Origin: a virus
Virus record (IMG/VR): IMGVR_UViG_3300034280_000758
Location: 1 to 20,960 of that record
Strand: one strand, 5' to 3'
DNA: 20,960 nt
The notes under the pieces were generated by a model that did not search any database, was not told the origin of the DNA, and was given only the letters and a program-made list of their open reading frames with translations. Shown piece after piece: positions 7,445-14,248 of the stretch. The first letter of the stretch is position 1. Each line of letters begins with the position of its first letter. The translations under genes were made by a program, and so were the position numbers.

Positions 7445-7890
7445 GCCGCCGGAGCATCGGTGACATCCTGAACTGGCGCAACGATTTCCTGCGCCGAAGA
7501 CGGCTCGGAATCGGCCTGCGTCACCAAAACCGGCGTCACCTGCGGCAGCATCGGAGGGACGATCATCACCGGCGGCACCCACGGCAGCGGCGGAGCGATG
7601 ACCGGCGGGTTGATCTGGTCAGCGATCTGCAACGAGACGTTCGCCTCGATGGCCGCTTGATCGACGCCATTGGCGTAGCACCAGCCAAGCACCTGCTGCT
7701 CGGTCAGATCGGGATACGGCGTGAAGCTGCCACTCGGCGGAGCGAACGAGCAGGAGCCGTAGCAAGTGCCGCTGTACTGATCCTGAGTGCCGTTGCACCT
7801 CCAGTCGGCGGTGATGACGACATCGGAGTAGGTGCCTTCGACTTTGCGGACGAGAAGGCGTTCGATGATCCAGTTGATGGAGATGTTCAT
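7441..7890 (-). CDS. Phage protein with N-terminal DUF7936-like domain and Pro-rich tail
   Basis: A 149-residue protein. Residues 1-85 hold a compact domain: INWIIERLLVRK, VVITADWRC, FTPYPDLTEQQVLGW and a helix ending in LQIADQINPP, followed by LPWVPP. This resembles a domain found beside tail-fibre genes in many marine and freshwater phages, which I recall as DUF7936. From about residue 95 the tail is rich in Pro, Val and Ala (IAPPLPWVPPVMIVPPMLP). Four Cys residues near 32-67 (RC, TCYGSC, WC) are unusual. It starts one base after the tail-fibre stop. A structural or fibre-assembly role is possible. Confidence 0.65.
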   Translation of the reverse strand: MNISINWIIERLLVRKVEGTYSDVVITADWRCNGTQDQYSGTCYGSCSFAPPSGSFTPYPDLTEQQVLGWCYANGVDQAAIEANVSLQIADQINPPVIAPPLPWVPPVMIVPPMLPQVTPVLVTQADSEPSSAQEIVAPVQDVTDAPAA

Positions 7891-7891
7891 A

Positions 7892-9289
7892 TTAGGCGTT
7901 CTTCAGAGCGTTGACTTCAGCAGTGAGTTCCTTGATGGCAGCAACCAGCAGCGGGATGACTTCGGTGTAAGTAACACCCAGTTTATCAGGATTGTTTGCA
8001 ACTGCGGCTTCTGGAAATGCGGCAAGAACATCTTGAGCAATCAAGAATGAGCGACGAGTGCCTTCTGCATCAGTCTTGAACTTACCGATGACAGAACGCA
8101 GAGAGCCAACTTTGGAAACCGCATTAGTAATCGGCTCAATAATATCTTTGAAACGCTCGTCTGAGATAGCAGTCCAAGCGGTTGCAGAAGTGCCATTTAG
8201 GAAAACACCCTGAGTGTTGTTTGCGGTGATGTAGTAATTTAATGGTGCTGCGGCTAAAGGACCAGTAGCCCAACTTGTAGTTCCAGAGTCCGCAGATATG
8301 ATCAACCGTGAACCAAAGCTTCCACTCGTCGTCCCCACCAACAGATTCCCGCTCGCGTCGAGCGTCATCGCTGGGGTGAAGGTGACGGCGTTGCCAGCGG
8401 TACCAGAGGCGGAAATGTACCACGCATGATAACCGTCTTGCTCGTATTGAGTGGCACGTCCGGTGCCCATGTACTTGTAGGCTCCGTCGTAGTAGGTGTT
8501 GCCGAACATCCGGGAGTTAGACACTCCAGAGGATGCAATCGCCAAACCGCTGCCGACCTGAAGAGCCTTGAACGAAGACCACGCACTCGGCGTAACCCCC
8601 ACGCCGACGTTGCCGGTATCTGTTACAACCAATCGGAGATTTGATCCTGTAGAATCGACCAACGCCAAGCAGTTGGTTGCATCAGCATAAATCTGACCGC
8701 GATTGGCTCCGTTTAACTGAAGAACAATCTGGTTGTATCCAAGCGTATCAAGAACCAACGGGCTTTGAGCAGCTCCACCTTTGATATGCAATCGTCCAGC
8801 AGAAGGCGTAACCCCCACGCCCAGCCCCGTGGAGTTCAGGGTCATTCCGAGTCCGGTGCTAACCCCAAAAACGAGCGCACCATTGCTCGCAATACCGAAA
8901 TCGGTTCTGCTGATTCCAGATATTAAAGCTATGCCAGATCCAATATAACCAGTTTCAGCGGTTCCATCAGTGAATCGCGCAATGACTGACGATCCAGTAG
9001 ATTTGAACTGAGAGGTGCTGGCAGAGGCTCCGCCATTGATTTCCAGCGGATAGGCTGCGCTCGTGCCATTAATCCCAACACCTGTACTTGCGACTGTCAG
9101 CTTATTCGTCCGCACCGTCAGATCGCCGGTGATGGTGGCGGTGCCAGGAACGACGATGTTGTTGCCGCTCGGGCCGACTGCCGTGTACAGCTCCGTGAAG
9201 TTCAGATTGCAGTAATCGAACGCTGTACGAAGCGGCGTTCCCGTTCCGTCGTTCGGAGCTGTTCCGATATTGATCGTTTGCTTTGCCAT
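7892..9289 (-). CDS. Tail fibre/spike protein with S74 intramolecular chaperone
   Basis: A 465-residue protein. The N-terminus (QTINIGTAPNDGTGTPLRTA) is a common virion-attachment motif of phage fibres. The middle (about residues 50-375) is Gly/Ser/Thr-rich and beta-repetitive, with recurring GLGVGVTPSAGRL and GNVGVGVTPSAW type blocks. From residue 376 the C-terminus is an S74 chaperone: SDERFKD, the conserved Ser at the self-cleavage point with the nearby Lys-Asp, then GKFK, FLIAQDVLAAFPEAV-like and YTEVIPLLVAAIKELTAEV. This domain helps three chains fold and is then cut off. The protein probably recognises the host surface. Confidence 0.9.
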   Translation of the reverse strand: MAKQTINIGTAPNDGTGTPLRTAFDYCNLNFTELYTAVGPSGNNIVVPGTATITGDLTVRTNKLTVASTGVGINGTSAAYPLEINGGASASTSQFKSTGSSVIARFTDGTAETGYIGSGIALISGISRTDFGIASNGALVFGVSTGLGMTLNSTGLGVGVTPSAGRLHIKGGAAQSPLVLDTLGYNQIVLQLNGANRGQIYADATNCLALVDSTGSNLRLVVTDTGNVGVGVTPSAWSSFKALQVGSGLAIASSGVSNSRMFGNTYYDGAYKYMGTGRATQYEQDGYHAWYISASGTAGNAVTFTPAMTLDASGNLLVGTTSGSFGSRLIISADSGTTSWATGPLAAAPLNYYITANNTQGVFLNGTSATAWTAISDERFKDIIEPITNAVSKVGSLRSVIGKFKTDAEGTRRSFLIAQDVLAAFPEAAVANNPDKLGVTYTEVIPLLVAAIKELTAEVNALKNA

Positions 9290-9315
9290 GTGAAGTATTG
9301 AAGGGTTTGTTTCGG

Positions 9316-9525
9316 TTACAGAAATTCGGTCATGTCCGCCGTGATGATCGTGCTGTCAGCCGTAATCACCGTGTTGTCCGCCGTGATGTCAGCCGTTCCG
9401 CCAAGCGTCGCAGCCTCCCAGAGTAGGCCAATCTCCAGCAGATTACGCTCGCGCGGACTCTTGCACGAAGCGCCGTAAGCCTCGGCGATCAGATTAGCAG
9501 CTTCCGCGCAGGAGATGTTAGCCAT
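9316..9525 (-). CDS. Small tail-associated protein with ITAD repeats
   Basis: A 69-residue protein. The first 35 residues (NISCAEAANLIAEAYGASCKSP) are clearly related to the N-terminus of the upstream gene's product. The C-terminus consists of beta-like repeats: TADITADNTVITADSTIITADMT, with the ITAD step about every 7 residues, encoded by 21-bp tandem DNA repeats at 9334-9387. This looks like a shortened paralogue in which the beta part has been replaced by a microrepeat. It probably belongs to the tail or baseplate periphery, given its neighbours. The next start follows after 26 bases. Confidence 0.6.
   Translation of the reverse strand: MANISCAEAANLIAEAYGASCKSPRERNLLEIGLLWEAATLGGTADITADNTVITADSTIITADMTEFL
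9334..9387. repeat. 21-bp tandem repeats within a tail gene
   Basis: Two full units, at 9334-9354 and 9355-9375, plus a partial unit at 9376-9387. The core is GTC(A/C)GCCGT(A/G)AT(C/G)A(C/T)CGTG on the plus strand. They encode the (S/N)T(I/V)ITAD heptad on the minus strand. The unit length keeps the frame, so copy number can change without frameshift. Confidence 0.7.
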
Positions 9526-9526
9526 A

Positions 9527-9955
9527 TCAGATGATGATGAACCAAGCGGTTCCGTTGCTCATAACCGTCACGCCAGCCCACTGAGAACTCAGCGTGTACG
9601 TCGTAGCGCCGTCAATCGTCTCCGACGCATAACCGTCAACAACCACGTTGTTCGCACCGGCATTGATTCGCTTGAACACATAGATCCGTCCCGGAACAAG
9701 CGCAGCCGGAGGCAACGTAACCGTCACCGCGCCAGCGGTTGAATCGCAGAGCAGAAGATAATCACCACTCGTGACATTACCCGTCGCGCTCACGCTCCGG
9801 TACGCGCCGCGCGTCGCGCCACCGCCCTGGAGATACGCGGCAATACGATTTTCAAGGGCGAGCTTGGCCAGCTCAACCTCCCATGGAGAACGACATCCCA
9901 GCGACGCCGCCTCATTGATCAGCGTCTCCGCCTCGTCGCATGTGATGTTTGGCAT
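9527..9955 (-). CDS. Tail-associated beta-rich protein
   Basis: A 142-residue protein. The N-terminal helical part (NITCDEAETLINEAASLGCRSP) is paralogous to the next gene's. Residues 45-142 are beta-rich: VTSGDYLLLCDSTAGAVTVT, PPAALVPGRIYVFKRINAG, NNVVVDGYASETIDGA and a hydrophobic end TAWFIII. The block from DYLLLCDS to TIDGA is a common decoration found at the ends of phage fibre or appendage proteins. A structural, surface-exposed role is likely; the specific partner is unknown. The gap to the next gene on the strand is 1 base. Confidence 0.65.
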   Translation of the reverse strand: MPNITCDEAETLINEAASLGCRSPWEVELAKLALENRIAAYLQGGGATRGAYRSVSATGNVTSGDYLLLCDSTAGAVTVTLPPAALVPGRIYVFKRINAGANNVVVDGYASETIDGATTYTLSSQWAGVTVMSNGTAWFIII

Positions 9956-9968
9956 ATCGATTTACAAT

Positions 9969-10253
9969 TTAGGCCATCGGACCAGAACCACGGCGCATCA
10001 CCTCAGCGATAAAACCCTCCCCGCCGCCGCCCTCAGCAACCTCCTCCTCCTCGTACTCCTCATCCTCCCCGCGCTCAGCCATCTTCTTGCCCTTGGATTT
10101 TTTCTCGTAGCCAGGGATGACCATGCCATCAATCTCGATGACCTCAGCCTTGCCGCCCTTGCCAAGAACGATAGTCGCCATCGTCTGGAAAGCCTCGCCT
10201 TCCTTCAGATTCTCGGGGATTTCAACGCCTTCGGGGATGGTAAATACCGGCAT
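9969..10253 (-). CDS. 94-residue acidic phage protein
   Basis: The protein begins with a short beta-like part (PVFTIPEGVEIPENLKEGE, then ATIVLGKGGKAEVIEIDGM), followed by a Lys-rich patch (KKSKGKK), a run of Glu (EDEEYEEEEVAE), a Gly stretch and FIAEVMRRG. The first half recalls small phage structural proteins encoded near capsid genes, but I do not recognise a family. It is the first gene after two tandem terminators, so it needs its own promoter or read-through. The leader contains no Shine-Dalgarno. Confidence 0.65.
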   Translation of the reverse strand: MPVFTIPEGVEIPENLKEGEAFQTMATIVLGKGGKAEVIEIDGMVIPGYEKKSKGKKMAERGEDEEYEEEEVAEGGGGEGFIAEVMRRGSGPMA

Positions 10254-10290
10254 ACGGGGAGCATCACTTTGTGGCCTACTCTGTCAATGC

Positions 10291-10329
10291 CAAAAACCCC
10301 CCACCAGCGCGCAACACGCTGATGAGGGG
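10291..10329 (-). terminator. Second terminator downstream of the capsid gene
   Basis: On the minus strand a 13-bp stem with two G-U pairs (plus-strand arms 10297-10309 and 10317-10329) and a 7-base loop is followed by TTTTT (A-run 10292-10296). This is a strong intrinsic terminator in tandem with the one at 10379-10410. Confidence 0.85.
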
Positions 10330-10378
10330 CGAACGTATGATACCACAAAACTAAACCGAGCCGCAATGATGCGTGAAA

Positions 10379-10410
10379 AGAAAAAACCCGCAAGCCTTTC
10401 GACCTGCGGA
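10379..10410 (-). terminator. First terminator downstream of the capsid gene
   Basis: On the minus strand a 9-bp stem with two G-U pairs (plus-strand arms 10388-10396 and 10401-10409) closes on a GAAA tetraloop and is followed by a run of T (A-run 10381-10386). It begins 38 bases after the capsid stop codon. Confidence 0.9.
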
Positions 10411-10447
10411 TCTTTTGAATGCTTAGCGTCAGATGATCCGCGAAGCG

Positions 10448-11695
10448 TTAGCTGCAAATGATCTGGGTCAGAGCGCCGGTGCAGCGGCGGAAGATGATCG
10501 TCATGCCCTGGTTGGTGAAAACAGGCTCAGAAGCATGAATGAACTCAGCATAATGCTGCCCCTTCTTCTCCAACGGATCTTCGCAGTCCGTATTGAACTT
10601 GTAGGCACCAGTCACCCACTGCCACTCGCCCATGTAGTTGGTCGGCATCCAGCTCAAATCACCAACGCGGTTCACAGGACGCACGATGTGCGACTTGAAG
10701 ACGTACGGGGTAACGATAAACGCAGCCTCGTACGGAGCGGTCGTCCAGCTCGGGTTGACGCTGAACACCGTACCCTTCGTGCCGGAAGCACTGGTGAACG
10801 GCTGAACCAGCGTGTACTTGCCACCAGCGTAGGTGAAGCGGGGCGGGAACAGATTCGGCACATGCCGGAAGTTCTTAATGACCCGATTCGCGCCGATGCG
10901 CTTGAGCAACTCCGCACCAGCGCCACTGCCCTGATCAGCGAAGCGCAAGTCATCGCGGAACGCGGGGTTGTTCTGAGCGATGCGCTGCGAAGCCTCCAAG
11001 CCGATGTACAGCGGGAAGATCGGACCATCGCTGGAGTAACTGATGAAGCCGGAGCTGTCAGGATTTGTCGCGCCGTTACGGATCAGCGTGGCGGCAGCGA
11101 CATCAAGCATCTCCTGAGTCAGCTCGGAGGTGGACTGATTGAGCGCCTGACCAGCCGATCCGGTCTGAATCCAGGGGAACTCATTCACGCCAGACGGAAT
11201 CGTCTCAACCTGAGTGAAGGACGAGTCGGCCACAGCCTTGATGGCGAACTTGGCGAAGGTGTTCTGGTAACGAGTCTCCCAAGAACGCTGAGCGCGGATC
11301 GAAAGCTTCTCCAAGTACACGCGCAGGAACGCCTCGACGCGATGATCGAAGGTCAGATCGTCCTTACACAGGAGCGGACCTTTGAGGGCGAAACGCTCAG
11401 GACTCCAGGTGACGGCATTGTAGCCGACCGGAACCTCGCTATAGGTGACATCGCAAGCGCCGCCGTTGTCGCCGGGGTTACCGCTCGCAAGGGTAATGGC
11501 CGACCACTCCTCAGCCGCAGTCGGCTCGATGGAGGTGGTGGTGAACGAGGTCTGGGTCAGACCCGTACCCTGAGGATACTCGCCGCGCTCAATCATGTTG
11601 AGCCACATCGAGCGGTACGAGGCGCGTTTATAAACGTCCTGAGCGAGCGACTCGGTAGCCACCGCAAAGGCGTTGAAGACATTAGGACAAGACAT
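10448..11695 (-). CDS. Probable major capsid protein
   Basis: A 415-residue protein, a usual size for an HK97-fold or podovirus capsid subunit. It begins with a helical N-terminus (SLAQDVYKRASYRSMWLNMI), has a long helical block (RVEAFLRVYLEKLSIRAQRSWE), a region typical of capsid spines (LTQEMLDVAAATLIRNGA), an aromatic Pro-rich middle (FRHVPNLFPPRFTYAGG) and a beta-rich end (AYKFNTDCEDPLEKKGQHYA, then FTNQGMTIIFRRC). The order resembles capsid proteins of uncultured phages that I recall, but no motif is diagnostic. Support also comes from its own double terminator, as expected for the most abundant protein. No Shine-Dalgarno precedes the ATG (tttttcatctc). The strand is opposite to portal and scaffold. 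Confidence 0.75.
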   Translation of the reverse strand: MSCPNVFNAFAVATESLAQDVYKRASYRSMWLNMIERGEYPQGTGLTQTSFTTTSIEPTAAEEWSAITLASGNPGDNGGACDVTYSEVPVGYNAVTWSPERFALKGPLLCKDDLTFDHRVEAFLRVYLEKLSIRAQRSWETRYQNTFAKFAIKAVADSSFTQVETIPSGVNEFPWIQTGSAGQALNQSTSELTQEMLDVAAATLIRNGATNPDSSGFISYSSDGPIFPLYIGLEASQRIAQNNPAFRDDLRFADQGSGAGAELLKRIGANRVIKNFRHVPNLFPPRFTYAGGKYTLVQPFTSASGTKGTVFSVNPSWTTAPYEAAFIVTPYVFKSHIVRPVNRVGDLSWMPTNYMGEWQWVTGAYKFNTDCEDPLEKKGQHYAEFIHASEPVFTNQGMTIIFRRCTGALTQIICS

Positions 11696-11698
11696 GAG

Positions 11699-11821
11699 AT
11701 GAAAAATGTAAACCGACGTTATCTGCGTTATGGCTGGCTATCCATCCACCACACGGTGGCTGATTATCCAACCGCTTCCGATGCGGAGCGTCATTGCCGC
11801 TTAGACGGGGGCATTCAATGA
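11699..11821 (+). CDS. Possible 40-residue protein divergent from the capsid gene
   Basis: A short plus-strand frame starting three bases from the capsid start codon on the other strand. The product looks protein-like: basic N-terminus (KNVNRRYLRYGWLSI), then DYPTASDAERHCRLDGG, a pattern seen in small phage proteins where a strand is followed by a (T/S)xxDAERH helix. It continues a long antisense frame through the capsid gene, so it could be chance. No plus-strand promoter or Shine-Dalgarno is visible. Confidence 0.3.
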   Translation: MKNVNRRYLRYGWLSIHHTVADYPTASDAERHCRLDGGIQ

Positions 11822-11861
11822 CCAGTTGAATGCAACTCTTAAGGTCGTTACGCGGGATGGA

Positions 11862-11881
11862 GCGATAGAAATGCTTATCGC
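11862..11881. other. Small inverted repeat after the nuclease-like gene
   Basis: GCGATA (11862-11867) and TATCGC (11876-11881) can pair around an 8-base loop, just after the stop of the minus-strand nuclease-like gene. There is no T-run, so it is a weak terminator at best. The rest of 11822-11886 shows nothing else beyond a short AGTTG/CAACT hairpin near 11824-11837. Confidence 0.35.
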
Positions 11882-11886
11882 GTCAA

Positions 11887-12414
11887 TTAAAATGTGTCGT
11901 CCATAGGGTTGGCCACTAACTCCGATTGGATGGCGGCGTATGATCGATAACCCTTAATTGTCTCGATCCGATGAGGTGCGATGATCGTCTCCCGCGCTAT
12001 CATGCCACGGTAAGTGTACGGACCTGGGAATGAGCCGGTCATTAGGACATAGAAATCAACGCTATCGGTTTTCGGGCCTTTGCGCGCATCGACTAGTAGC
12101 TTTCCAGTCTCGTACTTGGTCGTTTTGACATCGATGCGATATCCCGGCGGTGGCGGGATTGTCGCGTCGTAGAGCGGATGCGGAGGATCGCGGTCGGTAT
12201 CCAGATCAGGATACACGTTGAACAACTTACAGAACGCTATCTCGCCGCATATACCCTCCAAATCCACAGTCGCAGAATCCTGCGCACTGATCTTCAGGTT
12301 GGTAATGTTGAAATGACGATTATTGCCGTTGCGATTCTTGGCGATGAAGTGGGCCAACTTCCTCTCGGCGGTTGTTAAAGATACAGTTTGACCGATTTTG
12401 ATTTTGTTTATCAT
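11887..12414 (-). CDS. PD-(D/E)XK-like nuclease domain protein
   Basis: A 175-residue protein. The start is ATG at 12414; a TTG two codons upstream is an alternative. It has the order of a restriction-endonuclease fold: a helix with Glu (LEGICGEIAFCKLFNVYP), an Asp in the next strand region (HPLYDATIPPP), then RIDVKTTKYETGKLLVDA, where D-V-K fits the (D/E)xK motif. The C-terminus contains FYVLMTGSFPGPYTYRGMIA, like nuclease cores that end in a beta hairpin. Such proteins occur as solitary phage genes of unknown role; DNA cleavage or packaging help is possible. Confidence 0.6.
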   Translation of the reverse strand: MINKIKIGQTVSLTTAERKLAHFIAKNRNGNNRHFNITNLKISAQDSATVDLEGICGEIAFCKLFNVYPDLDTDRDPPHPLYDATIPPPPGYRIDVKTTKYETGKLLVDARKGPKTDSVDFYVLMTGSFPGPYTYRGMIARETIIAPHRIETIKGYRSYAAIQSELVANPMDDTF

Positions 12415-12595
12415 GGTCAAAAAGGTGGAAAATTTTTGAGGGGGGTATCGTAAACGAAGCCCACCCCAAAAGGGGTCTACCCCCAGGCGTCCAACCTCCT
12501 GCCAATCCCTAGGGAAAACAATCCTTTTTCACCATAAGCAAAACTAATGCTGACTATCAGTTTCCCTACGATGTACAATGGGTGTTATATTCACT
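12415..12595. other. Non-coding gap with a perfect hairpin palindrome
   Basis: About 180 bases without a supported gene lie between two minus-strand genes. It holds the perfect palindrome ACCCCAAAAGGGGT (12463-12476) inside a G/C-run-rich stretch, the minus-strand pairing GGGGT...ACCCC further on, and the self-complementary CCCTAGGG near 12507. I see no convincing promoter. The paired G- and C-runs could attenuate transcription entering the nuclease-like gene. Confidence 0.4.
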
Positions 12596-13054
12596 TTAAA
12601 CCGAGCTGCTGTCCGAGCTGCGCGACTCGTTTACGTTGATCTCAACCGAGCTGCGATCCGGCATCGATCCAAGTAAATTGATCGAAACGGAGGCCGCTTC
12701 GCCCTGTTCGCTCCACCCAAACACAAGCGCCGATCGCTTCGCCACGCTGCCTAGAATAGTCTCACGCACGCTTTCATCTTTGATTCCGTCCAAGTCATAG
12801 CTGTCGATCCTTTCAAGCGTGCTAGCGGCATCGGCAGCTAGTTTGCTGCGGACAAGCGCAGACAGGCTTTCTAGTGAAACTGTTTCTTTAGAGGAAACTG
12901 TATTCCTCATCTCCCGTCTCACCTTGGTGATTCCTTCCTTGCTCGCCTTGCTTGTCAGCGTTGCGAAATTTAGCTTTAACTCCGCTCCAATCGCTTTCCA
13001 CGTCTTACCTGACAGGTAAAGAGCTTTTGCTTGGTTCCATTGGTTTTCTGTCAT
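12596..13054 (-). CDS. Helix-turn-helix protein, putative small terminase subunit
   Basis: A 152-residue protein from the ATG at 13054; the frame is open 21 codons further upstream, but those codons look unlike protein. Residues 1-45 form a homeodomain-like helix-turn-helix (NQWNQAKALYLSGKTWKAIG, then FATLTSKASKEG), the type used by small terminase subunits to recognise the packaging site. A Ser-rich linker, a helical oligomerisation-like region (SALVRSKLAADAASTLERI, then AKRSALVFGW) and a polar Ser-rich tail follow. The large terminase is not in the window, so a transcription regulator remains possible. It is the first gene of the minus block, next to the divergent switch region. Confidence 0.55.
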   Translation of the reverse strand: MTENQWNQAKALYLSGKTWKAIGAELKLNFATLTSKASKEGITKVRREMRNTVSSKETVSLESLSALVRSKLAADAASTLERIDSYDLDGIKDESVRETILGSVAKRSALVFGWSEQGEAASVSINLLGSMPDRSSVEINVNESRSSDSSSV

Positions 13055-13117
13055 GCAAGGTACTTTGCTTGGCAAGGTAGATGTCGGCAACGCCAGTTTT
13101 CCGCCAGTTTTTTCCAC

Positions 13118-13200
13118 CCCATGGGCTTCAACCAGGTTTCAAAAAAAAGTTGAAAAAAGTTTGCACGGAATCGGATTCCGTCGCATTCTCTCCCCGTCAG
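13118..13200. promoter_or_regulatory. Divergent control region with A-tracts and a 15-bp palindrome
   Basis: Genes diverge from here (minus start 13054, plus start 13227). The segment carries two A-tracts (13141-13148 and 13153-13158), an inverted pair TTTCAA/TTGAAA (13137-13142 and 13150-13155), and the perfect palindrome CGGAATC-G-GATTCCG at 13166-13180, a typical size for a dimeric repressor site. TTGAAA at 13150 or TTGCAC at 13161 could serve as a -35 element for the plus strand, but no good -10 follows. Confidence 0.5.
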
Positions 13201-13226
13201 CAGCGCCAAAACGAACAACTCACGCC

Positions 13227-13487
13227 ATGAAATTCACTCTGAAAACCGCCAAAACCGCCGACGGAATGGTCTATCTGGACATTGCCGAACTCGAAGCTTT
13301 CGCGGTTGAAAACTCCGATTCCGACGCCAAGCGCAACGGATTTCCCCGGTTCAGCGTTCACGTCGACGGGGAGATTCTGAAGCTCAACACCAAACAAGCG
13401 TTGCGTAAGCTCTTCAACACGGTGTCAGGCCCGGTTGGTGTTGATGCGTTCCGGAACGCTGGTCATGGCGTGACAATTAAATTCTAA
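13227..13487 (+). CDS. Small phage protein of unknown function
   Basis: An 86-residue protein starting MKFTLKTAKTADGMVYLD; the ATG at 13227 is chosen because the upstream extension overlaps the divergent control region and the minus-strand gene. It is a mixed alpha/beta protein (AELEAFAVENSDSD, FSVHVDGEILKLNTKQALRK), ending GVTIKF. It is the first plus-strand gene after the switch region, a position often held by early-expressed takeover proteins. I do not recognise a family. Confidence 0.65.
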   Translation: MKFTLKTAKTADGMVYLDIAELEAFAVENSDSDAKRNGFPRFSVHVDGEILKLNTKQALRKLFNTVSGPVGVDAFRNAGHGVTIKF

Positions 13488-13500
13488 GCTCTTAAATCCC

Positions 13501-13776
13501 ATGCAAACCGAATCCCATCGAATCCTCACCGCAGTAGCTGACAGCGTGGCCACGGCGCTTCCCGTTGACGTCGCCATCTCATTCGAAAGCGTTGACGCAG
13601 CAATCGCCCTCCTCCGTTCCCGTTTCGTTGACGTGGATTGGGACACCTTTCCCAATCGCGTCACTATCTTCGGAGATGACCAACGAATCGAAGGCGACGA
13701 AGACGAAGGCCTTTGGGTTTTGAACCTCGTTTTCGCCCCCGCCCCGGCTCGCTTTGGCGACGTCAACGCTATCTAA
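13501..13776 (+). CDS. Small acidic protein of unknown function
   Basis: A 91-residue acidic protein with a helical first half (ILTAVADSVATALPVDVAIS) and a beta-rich second half (NRVTIFGDDQRIEGDEDEG, LWVLNLVFAPAP). High acidity and small size are shared with several neighbours. The start context is aaatcccATG with no Shine-Dalgarno. No family recognised. Confidence 0.6.
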   Translation: MQTESHRILTAVADSVATALPVDVAISFESVDAAIALLRSRFVDVDWDTFPNRVTIFGDDQRIEGDEDEGLWVLNLVFAPAPARFGDVNAI

Positions 13777-13779
13777 CCC

Positions 13780-13887
13780 ATGAAACGCTCAACCCTCAAA
13801 CGCATCATCATTGCAGCTGCAATCGTCGCTTTCATCCTCTTTCAAGCTTACCTCGAAACGTCCGCCGGTTTCACTCCTAACCATTAA
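13780..13887 (+). CDS. 35-residue single-pass membrane miniprotein
   Basis: A short frame filling the gap between two genes. It has a basic start (KRSTLKR), then one hydrophobic helix (IIIAAAIVAFILFQAYL, residues 8-24) and the short polar end ETSAGFTPNH. It starts 3 bases after the preceding stop and ends 4 bases before the next ATG, a packing typical of this operon and good support for a real gene. The basic N-terminus suggests it faces the cytoplasm. Function unknown. Confidence 0.6.
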   Translation: MKRSTLKRIIIAAAIVAFILFQAYLETSAGFTPNH

Positions 13888-13891
13888 TCCA

Positions 13892-14248
13892 ATGAACATC
13901 CTTCAAACAGCCCGAAATCACGTAGGCAACGGAGCAGCCATGGAATCATCGGCACGTCTCTGCCTTGCAAGCGCGATTCGCCATCACGACGCAGGAAATT
14001 GGCACCAAGCAGACATGCATGCTGTCCGTTCTCTGTCCTACTCAATTGGCATTTCGCACCCAGACTATCGGAAAGCATGGGCAAAGATTCGCGGAACTGA
14101 AGACGTGAAAATCCCGTCTGCCATTGATTTTATCGAAGCCATTGAAGCAGACGAAAATGCTCCGGTCGAATCCGTTCCCCGCTACGTCAATCAAATCACA
14201 GACATGGGTGTAACAAGCCCATTGTCTCGTTCAATTCGGGTTTTCTGA
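13892..14248 (+). CDS. Small protein of unknown function
   Basis: A 118-residue, mostly helical protein. The ATG at 13892 follows the AATCCA leader seen in neighbours; the frame is open further upstream over the miniprotein gene. It has His/Ala-rich helices (SARLCLASAIRHHDAGNWHQ, ADMHAVRSLSYSIGI) that resemble a tetratricopeptide-like pair, and the end IEAIEADENAPVESVP is acidic. The last bases and the stop lie inside the hairpin element at 14234-14302. No known family recognised. Confidence 0.6.
   Translation: MNILQTARNHVGNGAAMESSARLCLASAIRHHDAGNWHQADMHAVRSLSYSIGISHPDYRKAWAKIRGTEDVKIPSAIDFIEAIEADENAPVESVPRYVNQITDMGVTSPLSRSIRVF

Noticed and set aside
7441-7582. Longer N-terminus for the 55-residue gene, starting at 7582
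   Set aside because: The extension lies over the Pro-rich coding tail of the upstream gene and translates to a Gly/Ala/Asp-rich shadow; the ATGA start at 7444 is better.
10433-11821. 462-codon plus-strand frame antisense to the capsid gene
   Set aside because: It is the antisense shadow of a strongly coding gene: Arg-rich, no recognisable domain. Only its last 40 codons, beyond the capsid gene, are kept as a doubtful miniprotein.
12463-12476. Palindrome ACCCCAAAAGGGGT as a terminator for the small terminase candidate
   Set aside because: The stem is only 5 bp and no T-run follows on the minus strand; listed only as a hairpin.
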